A stretch of 64,000 nt of DNA from Capitulum mitella (taxonomy: Eukaryota; Arthropoda; Thecostraca; Pollicipedomorpha; Pollicipedidae), in assembly GCA_030062745.1 (NCBI GenBank), contig CP099847.1, forward strand, positions 1,348,304 through 1,412,303. The letters are read 5' to 3'. The notes below the pieces were generated by a model. That model was not told where the DNA came from, searched no databases, and saw only the letters and a list, made by a program, of their open reading frames with translations. This document shows, one piece after another, positions 46,540-56,466 of this stretch (position 1 is the stretch's first letter; every line of letters begins with the position of its first letter). A program made the position numbers and the translations under genes.

Positions 46540-46710
46540 ATCATGAACTCGCATGACATTTAAACCTGGAATTCTTGCGATGGAAATTCTGAAATGTGTC
46601 AGTAAATGTTCTTTTGTATTGCGAAATGCATAAAAGAAAAATAATGATGCACGCAGCAACAAAGTAGACTCGCCCGTCATGCGTCCAGCAAGGCGTCTTA
46701 CTGGTAATAA
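46540..46710 (+). repeat. Dispersed repeat family B, second copy
   Basis: GCGAAATGCATAAAAGAAA, GCAGCAACAAAGTAGAC and GTCATGCGTCCAGCAAGGCG occur in the same order as at 14090-14250. Confidence 0.4.
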
Positions 46711-48083
46711 CGATTCATGTCGTAATGCGCAAGTGGCTCCAAGAGACTGCAAAAAGGATACCACATCTCAGTGCCTGATGTGAATCGGGGATACGCCACG
46801 CTCCTGAAATACGAATAAAGAGCACACTTAGCTCGCCCCCAACAAACACTGAGTAGCGATTGTGGTATGCAAGTAATGTAGTGAAGTGAAACATTAATGT
46901 CATCGTATTCAGTGCAGGTTACATCCTGAGGGCCAGTTTTCTTGCCCCGGTCAGCGACCTCGAGTCACCGTTTGCTTGATGGCTCATGGCTGTTTGGCAG
47001 TATATAAACCAATAAAGGACTATTTGCCGGTGAAATTATTGGTGTAGATTACGCGGCTTGTCACTTAACAGGTAACTTAAGTGGCAAAAAAATAAACTTG
47101 GAGTGCCTCGCAAGACTCTGGCGTCGGCTGCTCTTTTTTTGTCTTGGGACTTAATGATGAATGCGAATAGGAATGCCTCAGTTTTACGAGCTGTCATTTA
47201 CCGCAGTGACGTGATCTGGCGTTACCGGATCTGATGGGCCATGGCATAGCCAAAAAACAAGAGCCCTTATGGCATGGGATCGTTGGTATGTCAAAGAACA
47301 GTGTGTGATTTGAAATTTTTGTCTAGCTTTTGCCCAGGTTGCGAGAGGGTGCTCTGCCGGTGCTGTTCTCTGCCTCATTGCAAGCCATACAAAATCGATC
47401 TGTCTGGGAGTCGCCATAATGTGTCGTGCTCCGTGCGAAATTTTTGTTCAAACAGAGTGATGAAACGAGCGAGCGACTGAACGCGTTTCTTCAGGCGGCG
47501 GCAGTGTGGTTTTCTGAATGCACCCTTGCTTGCTTGCGTTTCAGGGATTTCCCACAAAGGTCTGCTAGAAGCGAGGCAAATTTGGTGCTAACTTTTGCGT
47601 TAGTGAATTCGTTATTGCGTAGCTTATATTACAGTGGGATGTGACATGTAAAGCCGAGGATACGGAAAATGTCAAACGAAACAAACGCATTCTGCGACAT
47701 CCTCTCTATGTTGCAGATATCAGGTTCGTGCTTAACATTAGTGATGTTGGTGTCAGGCCAGAAGCCGGCGACGAAGCACGTACACGACCCATTTGCTGGA
47801 ATCACAATTTTCAGGGACCGTAACACTAGGGGTTTGTCTAACATAGTGCGATCAGTGTGTGTAATGCATCTAACAGAATTTGCCCGACACTTTGAACATT
47901 TGAGTGGGTTCATTATGCACGGTATTTCGAGCACATGATTTTGCTTCGCATTTACCATATTTCAGCTCATTACATGGGATGACAACGGCATTGTCAGACA
48001 CTGCTTTATATAGAGCGCCTCTCACGATGTCTGCTTCTTGTCATGCATGCTTCGACTACTTTTATTTTGTCTCCAGTACCGGT
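46711..48083. other. Intergenic, no recognised feature
   Basis: AT-rich. TATATAA near 47000 has no AAAAAT partner and no downstream signal-peptide frame, so no gene was called. Confidence 0.35.
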
Positions 48084-48167
48084 GGTTCGGGGAACGATGG
48101 GCGCCGAATGACCCTGCAGTCGGTGCGCCCCTAAGCCCCAATAACTAACTAACGGTTCGGGGAACGA
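48084..48167 (+). mobile_element. 56-bp retroposon insertion with 14-bp target duplications
   Basis: GGTTCGGGGAACGA at 48084-48097 is repeated exactly at 48154-48167. The 56 bases between end in CCCCTAAGCCCCAATAACTA and ACTAAC, a short AACT-type simple-repeat tail. Long target duplications plus a simple-repeat 3' tail are the marks of LINE-mediated insertion. This is a strongly 5'-truncated SINE or LINE end. Confidence 0.82.
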
Positions 48168-48389
48168 CTGCCCAGGGAAGTTTGTTGTTTGTTTGAAGCG
48201 TTTTTACAGGCATTCCGGAAAGTGAAGGGAATGTTGCCTTGTGTGTCTTGTTTCTGTAAAAGTTCGTTATTTCGTCAGCGTTTTGAAAAACCTCGCCGCA
48301 TTAATCTTACATTTCCAGAAGAGTTCACTTTAATGGTTTGGTTTTCCATTAATGTGAAGAAGCAGTGGTGGTTTGCACAGCGGTGAAAC

Positions 48390-48510
48390 AGCCAAAAAGT
48401 CCGACTGACAGTTGCTTTGTGCAGGCGAATTAGGAGGTAGAGGAAAAAAATTAAGCGCACCGTTGTGCTCAGCGATTCATGCTCCATAATATGGTTTACT
48501 TTTTAGCTTC
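48390..48510 (+). repeat. Dispersed repeat family D, copy 1
   Basis: ACAGTTGCTTTGTGCAGGCG, then GCACCGTTGTGCTCAGCG and CCATAATATGGTTTACTTTT. The same blocks occur in the same order at 53830-53945. Confidence 0.5.
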
Positions 48511-51132
48511 CGTTTTCCCCGTCCCATCGGAATATTTCAAATCGCCCGACTAATGGTGTCGGATAGTTTGTGTGTGCCAGCTGGCCTACACGACTCGGTG
48601 CACAGTCTCAACAACTAATCAGGCACCTGCGAGGAAGTATAAATTAGTGAACGTGACGCTTAAATTACAAAATATAATTTCCGGAGATCGGCCCAGGAGC
48701 CCGAGGCCTGCTGACAGGCGACTGACTGATGCCTGACGAGACACACGACTCGAGGCTGGATCCCCAAGGACAAGAAGCTGTTCATCCTGGCGCACAGACA
48801 CACCTAAGGCCCGCGGGGTCTGTTGAAAAAAAAACGATGACCGTTACCGTTAGTAAATGTAGCGTAAAGCAAGACGGAAATCTAAAGCTATTTGAAAATG
48901 CATCATGCAGGGTAAAATGTGGCCATGGAACCAGGTGAAAAGTATAGTAATTGAGAAAGCTGTTGTGAGATGTGAGTTGAAGAGTACTACCAGGCTGTAA
49001 CCCCACTTTATCTCTGGAGTAGTTTAAACAGATATGCGATAAAAAGAAAAGAAGCATACGAAAGTTACCACAGAAGTGAAATTGAAGAATATCCGAAATA
49101 AACCACAAAGAATCTTTCCGCTGAAACATCTGGACCCCCATTTGCTTTCGCGCGGCAGTTGGCCTATTCCTTCATTTGTGTAGGTTCTGAATACACGCCA
49201 GGTTCATAGACTCAACATGTAGACTCATGAAGGTCATTCACTCTTGTTCCAGAACACCATAGTTGGCCTGTTTAGTAACAACTGCTTTATTATAGATTCA
49301 CGAAAAGGACAGCCTCGTCACGTTCGTCTTGCACGTGCATCCCCACTGACACCGTGCTCGCATCGATATTCCATGTTATTGAATCATTGAGTCACTCCTA
49401 TATGTTGGTGCATTTTGCGTTGGTGAAGTTACAAGTAGCAGAAACTCGCCCCTTTGTCATTTTTTCCTTCAAATGGAATATGCGCTCGGCTGGGCTTGAT
49501 CCCAGCGCTCAGTATTGGTTTGTGCATGTCGCACATCAGCCTCCTAAGACAAGATCAGTTACGCGACAACAGCGTGTCACGTGCGGCGAAAGAAGCAGCT
49601 GTAAACGCTCCCGCCCGCGATGGCGAAACGGAACCGAGCTAGGCTATCGGTCTGACGTATTAGCCGACGTCAGCTGAATTCCACTTTAGGGATAGCAGTG
49701 AAAAACCGGAGGGTTTTATTGCTGTATCGTTTTGTTAGTCACGCTTGATTATGCAACACGTGCCTGGGCAAAACGTCATCTGTAGGTTTCGTTCGCGACG
49801 TGCTCGATTTCGTGAATTCCATTTTACAGGCTGGTGAATTTAACGAATATCATCAGGAATAGTTAACGTGTAGATCAGCAAAGCGGAACGGCCTTGGACT
49901 TCTGCATTTAACTTTTTTATGTGCATGATCTCGTAAGCGTAATGAAAACATAGGTTACAAAACAATGTTTTTGCCTTCAAGAGTTTAATTTTTATCATCC
50001 ATGTCAATGCAAGCCATCCCTTCCAGATCATCGATACATGTCGGAATATCCGTAGTTGTGTGCATGTAAGGCTGTTAGCGAGTTTTTTTTTATTTAGGAA
50101 TCGTAGTAAGCTATGTAGATTTATGTATCTTACCGAAGTCGGCCAACTGCAGAACATGGTTTGTAATTAATACCATTTTTCTGAAGTATATAGAAATGGC
50201 AGAACAGATACTGAAATAATTATCGGTGACGTTTCCAGACCATCCAGGTCTAGTTATGAAAGGTTGTGGGCTGACATGACTGGAACATGGCTGCCGTCCA
50301 AAAAAATATTAACTTTGCCGCTAGCATTGTCTCTAGGAAACGAAAATTTGATGGCCTTTCTGGCGTGCATGAAAGCCTGAGCTGGCAGAACTCTTATGGC
50401 ATGTTTATCCATCAAATCCTCATACCTCTGCAGGAAATGCGCACGACACGTGCGCCCGAGTCTCTAGTCGCCAGGTTTTACAAGAATTAAGAGCATCCCG
50501 ATCACCTCCGGAGCTAGAGGCAGGACCATATCGGCCTGCCTTCTGTCCGCGGCACCGCGGTCGGAAAAGGCAGTTCGCCTACCGTGCGGCCGACCAGTGC
50601 AATGTGCTTCCGCCCGGATTTGCCGCCATGTTTGTGTCGCAGTCCAGGCGTGTCCTGAAGCCATGCTTGTCGTCGACATGAACTTGAAGCACGACCGTTA
50701 TCACTGGCCGTGGCTGCCTTTTTAGTCGTGTAATATTTTTTTGCTGATTCAGCGTGTACCGAAGCTCTGCATGAAGCGTGTGTGTGCGTTAGTGAGTTTT
50801 ACCCGTTGCGCATGTTCCCGTTGTTTGACTGCGGGCCTAAGAATAGCCCTGTTGGCTTCGACCATGCATTGGGGATGGACTCGGAACACGACGTAAAAGG
50901 GATGAATAAATGATAAGTTTGATTGGGATGAAACATTCCTTTTAAACATTTCGAGACAAGTCCTGTCCTTGCAGGTCACGGTTTGTTTTGACAACTTACG
51001 GAAATATGACACCCTTCTCAAGGACATGTATAGAGAAGGATATGGTCGCGTTACACCTTCATATGGAGGACTTCTGGTTATCTTCCTAAACGTTGTTTTA
51101 CTACCCTTTGAGTGGGTCACTTTTGCGTGTAT
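48511..51132. other. Intergenic, no recognised feature
   Basis: AT-rich with a small GC-richer patch at 50500-50660. Short unsupported frames only. Confidence 0.35.
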
Positions 51133-51271
51133 GTCGTTCACAGAAGCGTAGACAGAATTTTGCCAGGGAGAGGGGATAAGTCTAAAATGAAAAGGATTGG
51201 TATTACTCTTACCATTTTATTGCAAACATGGGAAAATTAACCCTACCAAATAACACACCTGCAAATTCCGG

Positions 51272-51315
<44 letters not shown>

Positions 51316-51366
51316 CGGGGTCCATTGACTCCTCTGATCCCATCTGGCTACGCTGCTGGTCATTGA
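51133..51366. mobile_element. hAT-like MITE (copy 2)
   Basis: The element is 51141-51358 (218 bp). The left end reads CAGAAGCGTAGACAGA. The right end on the opposite strand reads CAGCAGCGTAGCCAGA (14 of 16 identical). Flanking octamers GTCGTTCA and GTCATTGA match at 6 of 8. Interior blocks TCTAAAATGA and TTACTCTTACCATTTTA match the copy at 15049-15308. A (TA)n tract at 51274-51312 has expanded inside it. Confidence 0.82.
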
Positions 51367-52992
51367 CCACCGTACTTGAGTTGACACCAGTTTTATGGTC
51401 ATCTCACGTTAATGCCTTATTCCTTTAAGTTTCATTTTACGTGAGTGCGTAAAACAAAATATGAGGAGAGCATTTTTTCTCTTCGAAAGGCTCTGCTCTC
51501 AGAAAATGTTCCGACAGTGGACATCAGTTATTCCTGAAAGCGTATACTGTCGCACAGTGATCTTTTCTTTGCTCTGGAAACCACAAAACTTGTGTGAACA
51601 TAAAAGCGCACACATTTTTCTGTTGTTAATGAAGCGAGAAATTCATTGGTGTGAAGTTTGTACGTTTTCTTGTTGAAAGTTCATCAGTTTTCAGGCATTT
51701 AATACTACAGCCATGATGCGGTCTTAGCAAATATTATGCGGTCAAAACAGAACAATTCTTGTTTGTTTTGTTGTGCCTAAATAACCCCTTTTTATTCAGA
51801 AATGATAGAAAATAAGTGAAAGCGATGAAAAAGCTGACTTGGTTGCAGTGCATGCTATAGAAATATAGAAAATCGCGAACTGAAGTAGCACTCAAAGGTT
51901 TGAAGTAGTTTCTGACACCTAAAGATGGTCCCAGGCCATCTTCAGGTGTTGGGAGAAGGATGAGAAAAAGGAAAGTAAGTGCGAGCAATAACGGCTTCGG
52001 AGAAGACTGTTGCGTTTTCAAAGTGTTTTGGTCGTTCTCCACTAGGGGGCGGTTAGGTCGCCGTTCATTCAGAGCCATTTAGTGGTCCTGTTGGGCACTG
52101 TTATTGCTGTAGGGACCAGGAAGATGTCTGTGAGTTGAGTCCTGACGTTCGATCTCTGATGTAGATAAATTCCGTCATTTGCCGGTTTGGGCGGTCTTCA
52201 CATGTTTTAATTACAGAGATCCATGAATGTTCCGGAGGTGGCATAACTGTTAGAGTAGCACTTCCTGATATGGGTTACTAGTGGTGTCGTAGTGGTATCC
52301 TGGACTTGGTACCGGGCGTACCGCAGGTGTTCGCTGTATCTCAGTCGCATAACAGTCGTATGCTGCGTGTGGTGAAGATGGCCTAGGACCGAAAATTCGT
52401 TAGTGCCACTTCCCTTCGTGGTCTTATTTATTTCAGGAATCCACATTACACTTAAGTCTGTCTTCGTATTTTTCTTTGTCTGTCGTCTATGAGAAGCTAC
52501 GATATCTTTAGTCAGAAGAATACAACCAAGCACAATGCTGCTTTGCATGCTAAAGGTCTTCCACGCTTTGCATAGCAATTTTCACACTACTGTGCCTAAA
52601 CTGTAGGAACAATCATTATTGTCTTTTGCATGAACAATAACTGGTCATTCCACGTCGTATGGATCCCAATAAAAGAGGGCAAAACATGTTTTGTGTGAGC
52701 TGATACGTGGCACACGGCGCCCGAAAACGCCAGCGGGCGCTGCGTTTACGGACGGCCGCACTTTGTCGCCGACCGCGCGACCAGCACCCCGGCCGAACTT
52801 CATGCGTAGGTGTCGAACGGCGGCAATGTGAACCACAATAACTCAGATTCCATTGCAAGCATCGTTCTCGAATTTTCACACTGGTCATTTTAGATGGCAG
52901 TAATGATGGCAGTAATGTGTCGTATTTGATTTAATACCATCAGTGGATGAAAAATCGGAGGGCTGTTGTGGAAACTCAGCACCATTTCAAGG
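51367..52992. other. Intergenic, weak retroelement-like frame
   Basis: The minus-strand frame at 51734-52078 contains PTPEDGLGPSLGVRNYF, a phrase that can occur near Penelope-like element ends, but no RT motif adjoins it. A GC-rich patch at 52690-52830 shows no gene. Confidence 0.2.
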
Positions 52993-53032
52993 GTGTCTTG
53001 GGTGGTCACCCTTGTGGGATCACCCAAGACAC
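52993..53032. repeat. Inverted repeat, 12-bp perfect stem
   Basis: GTGTCTTGGGTG (52993-53004) pairs with CACCCAAGACAC (53021-53032) around a 16-base loop. Confidence 0.7.
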
Positions 53033-53758
53033 TGAACAGACGAACTGCATCGATGCACTTTGCTCTGCATACTCGTAGATCCTGTTTTGTCTGTTTTCGC
53101 TTGGCGACGTATGAACAGATCCAGGGTGCTGTTTGCTCTCATGGCCACTGAGGCGAATGCCGTTGACCAAAAGGGCCTCTTCTGAACGGTGGACTTAAAG
53201 AAACAAAACGTTGGTTTTGCGAAGTTCCGCCAATACTGTATATGCAGGGCCAGTTTTATGTTTCAGTTTTGGCTTTTCAGTTTTGCAGCGTGAGTTTTGC
53301 TTACAGTGACTTATCAGGCGACCGAAAATTACGCCTAATTCTTCTGTCTGATTGGATCACATCATGCAGGTTTTCCGCCCCATTTTGGTGCGCGTTTGGC
53401 GTTGGCGTTGTCGTATTAAGAAACGTAGACTAGTGCTGTGAGGTAAGATATGTATCGTCCCTAGAAATGCCCTGTTCGGGGTAGAGGAGTTTTGGCCTTG
53501 ACGATACGGCAGACAGCCCGGGCACGTAACTGGGGGTCTTCAAGGGCTCGCCGTCTTTGTTGCACATTCTTTATGAAATGCCAGAAAGTTCCCCAGTTTT
53601 ACGAATAATGCGTGGTTTAGGAAGCTCCGTGCTCCATTTCTTCGAATCGCTCCCGTAACCCTCTCCGAAATCCCGAATCCGTGACTGCGGCGCGAAGATC
53701 TTCCGCGCCCTGGCGTGAGCATACCAGTCATGGTTTTTATGACGGTTTTCTCGGCCGT
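53033..53758. other. Intergenic, no recognised feature
   Basis: Nothing recognised. Confidence 0.35.
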
Positions 53759-53806
53759 TATAAGTTATAAGTTATATATTATATATAAGTTATAAGTTAA
53801 GATAAG
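53759..53806. repeat. TATAAGT short tandem repeat
   Basis: Imperfect TTATAAG units with a central TATATATTATATA. Confidence 0.7.
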
Positions 53807-53829
53807 TTCTCTGGTGAACTTATCCGAAA

Positions 53830-53945
53830 AGGCGGACGGACATTTGCTTAGTACAGGCGAATGACGAGGCTGGGGAATAAGACAAATGCACCTGTGTCCA
53901 TAGCGTCGTGTTCCGTAATATGATTTACTTTTCGTCGTTCGCGTG
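53830..53945 (+). repeat. Dispersed repeat family D, copy 2
   Basis: ACATTTGCTTAGTACAGGCG, GCACCTGTGTCCATAGCG and CCGTAATATGATTTACTTTT match copy 1 at 48390-48510. Confidence 0.5.
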
Positions 53946-54874
53946 CTAGACCTACCCGCTTGGACTCATTCAGACAGTTTTAGGAACAGTGACGCTGTCG
54001 ACAGATCCGACGTTTCATTGCGTCGTGCAGTACACAGCTGTGTTCAGCGCCTCATATTCCGATGTGTCCTTTGCTTTTTGTCTTTCATGTTCTGGGTCCG
54101 TCCGATTGAACTGTTTCATGACAGTACTGCCCAGTGTGATCCAGTGTACGTCAGACGTCAATCTCGCAACATGAACAACCAATGCTAACAAAGTTTGAGG
54201 CCACCTGTGGATAGCGAACAAACAAAGCCATAGGCAAAGCTTGTACACAGACTGCTTTGCCGAAAACTGTTGCAGTCACCGAAACATGGATAAAACGGGC
54301 CAAATGGCACAGCGAACCCTATCTTACGAGCTCACCGTCGTGGAAATGCCCATATGTCTTATCGGGACCGATGCAAATGACCAAAGCATTTCATTATTGT
54401 CACCCCGCCGAGCGCACCACGGCATTTTCATCAGTCAGGCCATTTACGAAGACAAAGCCTGTCGTCACTCCGTGATTATGATCCGAGCTTGCTTCACCAC
54501 GGCCACGTATGGCACGGTGGACAGAAATCGTGAACATGATATGGTGCCACTGCACTGGAGGGTTTCGTCGAACAGCGCCATTTCGCTAGATTTTCGACGT
54601 CGTTTGTTGACTTCGGAGCAGACTTTTCAGCTCCTCAGCCTCGATAATCGCGGGTTACATGTTTCCGAAACAGCTGCCAACTGCTGCGAGAACCATGTGA
54701 CTGTCATTTCCTCAAGCATTCCTCCGACTGACCGGGTACTTAGGCTCGATGCACTTTCGCTGGCTGTCAGTCATGGCCGAGCCGCCTTTCCTGTTGCGAG
54801 TCGGCGCCGGTCCGCGCCGATGCCTGGCATGATGTTCGCCTGTTCGAACCGGTCCGCTCCGCCACGCCGCTGCT
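53946..54874. other. Upstream flank of gene 5
   Basis: GC rises toward gene 5. A 211-codon frame at 54241-54876 (+) has mixed composition but no recognised domain, no promoter and a stop just before the gene 5 TATA box. I regard it as chance or a decayed remnant. Confidence 0.25.
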
Positions 54875-54931
54875 AAAAATTGGTCGTCAACCGTGGTATA
54901 TAACAGGCCGCGTGGCCGCGCCGTACACACT
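54875..54931 (+). promoter_or_regulatory. Core promoter of gene 5
   Basis: TATATAA at 54897-54903 and AAAAAT at 54875-54880, 22 bases upstream (23 at genes 1, 3 and 4), with TGGTCGTCAACCGTGG between. The start site is probably in ACACACTGG near 54929. ATG at 54958 has the context CGGCACCATGAAG. Confidence 0.7.
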
Positions 54932-54957
54932 GGTCCGCCTTCCCCTCGGCCGGCACC

Positions 54958-56466
54958 ATGAAGGCTCTGCTCGTGCTGGGCGGCCTTCTGTCGCTGGCCG
55001 GCGCCGCGCCGGCGCCGTGCCCGCCCGGCGGCCAGGGCTGCGTCAGCCCGTCGGCCAGCCCGCCCACGGTCGACCCGCTGCGCCAGCTGCCGGCCGCGCT
55101 GCGGGTACTCGGCCTGGGCGGTCCGCGGTCCGGCGCGCCGCCGAGCGCGCCGGCGGCCGGCTCGCCGTCGGCCGAGCTGCTGCGGCAGCAGCTGCCGGCC
55201 GCGCTGAAGGCGCTCGGCGGCGTCGGCCTGCGGCCCGGCGCGCTGCCGATCGTGCCGTCGACGGGCGCCGGCCAGCGGCGACTGCAGGCCGGTCTGCGGG
55301 CGGCCGGCGCCGCGCTCCGCGCGCGCGTCCACCCGGCACCCGGCCGCCGGCCCGTGCCCAAGAACGTGCAGGACGCGGTGGCGGCGCGCGCCGCCAAGGC
55401 CGAATTCCAGACCGCCTACGACGCCTTCGCCGCGGCCTCCACCATCTACATACCGACGCCGCGCGACCCGGTGCGAGGCCGCTCCATCAGCTCTGTCGCC
55501 GCCGCCCCGGCTCCGGCTCCCGGCGCCGCCAACGGCCCGGCTCCTGGCGGCCCTGCTCCTGCTGCCCCTGCTCCTGGTGCCCCTGCCTCGGGTGCCCTTT
55601 CTCCTGGCGCCCTTGCTCGCAGCAGCCCTCCCTCGTGGTGCCCCTGCTCCTGGTGCCCCTGCGCCGGGATCTCCCTCTTCTGGATACCCCGTCTCTGTTT
55701 CTAGTTCTCCTGCTCCTGGTTCCTCTACTCCTGGCACCACTTCTCCCGGATACCCTGGTTTGGGCGTCCCCGTGCCTGGTTCTCTTTCTGGAATCCCTTC
55801 TTCTAACTCCCTTTCTTCTGCCGCCCCTGCCCCTGGTTTCCGCTCTGCGGGCGCTCGTGGCAATGGATTGTCTGGCCCTGGTGCGCCTGCTGGTGGCGCC
55901 CATGCTCTTGGCTCGCCTACTCCCGACGCCGCTGCCCTGGGCCTTCCCTCTCCGGCCGCGTCCCCTGCCTCCTCTGCCTCTGGCACTTATGGTGCTGGCG
56001 CACGATCCCTGGCTGCTCTTGCCGCCGCCGCTCAGGGCGGTGGTGGTTCCCCCGACCCGAATCCTGCCTCCGCCTCGCCGGCCCCTGGCTCGGGGGCCTC
56101 CGCTGCGTCCGCGACCGGCTCGGCTGGTCCTGCTGCGGCCGGCGGCTCGGCGGCGCTGCCTGCCGCCGGGCCCGGGGGCGCTGGCGTTCCCGCTGGCCGG
56201 CGCCGGTCCCCGGCGCGGCCTCATTCCGCCGCCCGCCGTTGCGCCGCCGGGTGCCGCCGCTGCCGCCCAGCTCCCGCACGCTGCGCATCCCCGGCAGGGG
56301 GCTGCGCAAACTGGACTTCTTCTCGCCGCCGCCGCCGCCGCCGCGAGGGAGCCGGCGCTTCCACCGCCCGCCCAGCCTACCGGGCGGTCCCGGCGGGCCG
56401 CCTCTGAGCCCGTCAGCGGGCCCGGCCCCGGCTCTGCGTGCTCGGAGCGTGCCCCCCGCGCTCTGA
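54958..56466 (+). CDS. Secreted Ala/Pro/Gly-rich cuticle-like protein (gene 5), two frame breaks
   Basis: Predicted secreted structural protein of about 500 residues. It has a signal peptide (MKALLVLGGLLSLAGA), then Cys21-x3-Gly25-x2-Cys28. Two LRQ(Q)LPAALKxLG repeats and an Arg-rich stretch precede a helix around VQDAVAARAAKAEFQTAYDA, the counterpart of the DTPEVAAAK helix in genes 3 and 4. The rest is a long Ala-Pro-Gly-Ser region. The first frame (from 54958) loses sense near 55630; dropping one C of CCC at 55630-55632 joins RSSPP to RGAPAPGAPAPGSPSSGYP in the second frame. That frame in turn becomes Arg/Cys-rich after about 56190. Returning to the first frame gives a natural-looking tail (LRKLDFFSPPPPPPRG... 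SVPPAL) with very high GC3 and a stop at 56464-56466. An alternative tail in the third frame would stop at 56576. The C-terminus is therefore uncertain. Confidence 0.6.

Noticed and set aside
51734-52078. Minus-strand frame with PEDGLGPSLGVRNYF as a Penelope-like gene
   Set aside because: Only a tail-like phrase; no RT or endonuclease motif adjoins it.
54843-54853. GTTCGAACC as a tRNA B box
   Set aside because: No A box or cloverleaf around it; it lies just upstream of the gene 5 promoter.
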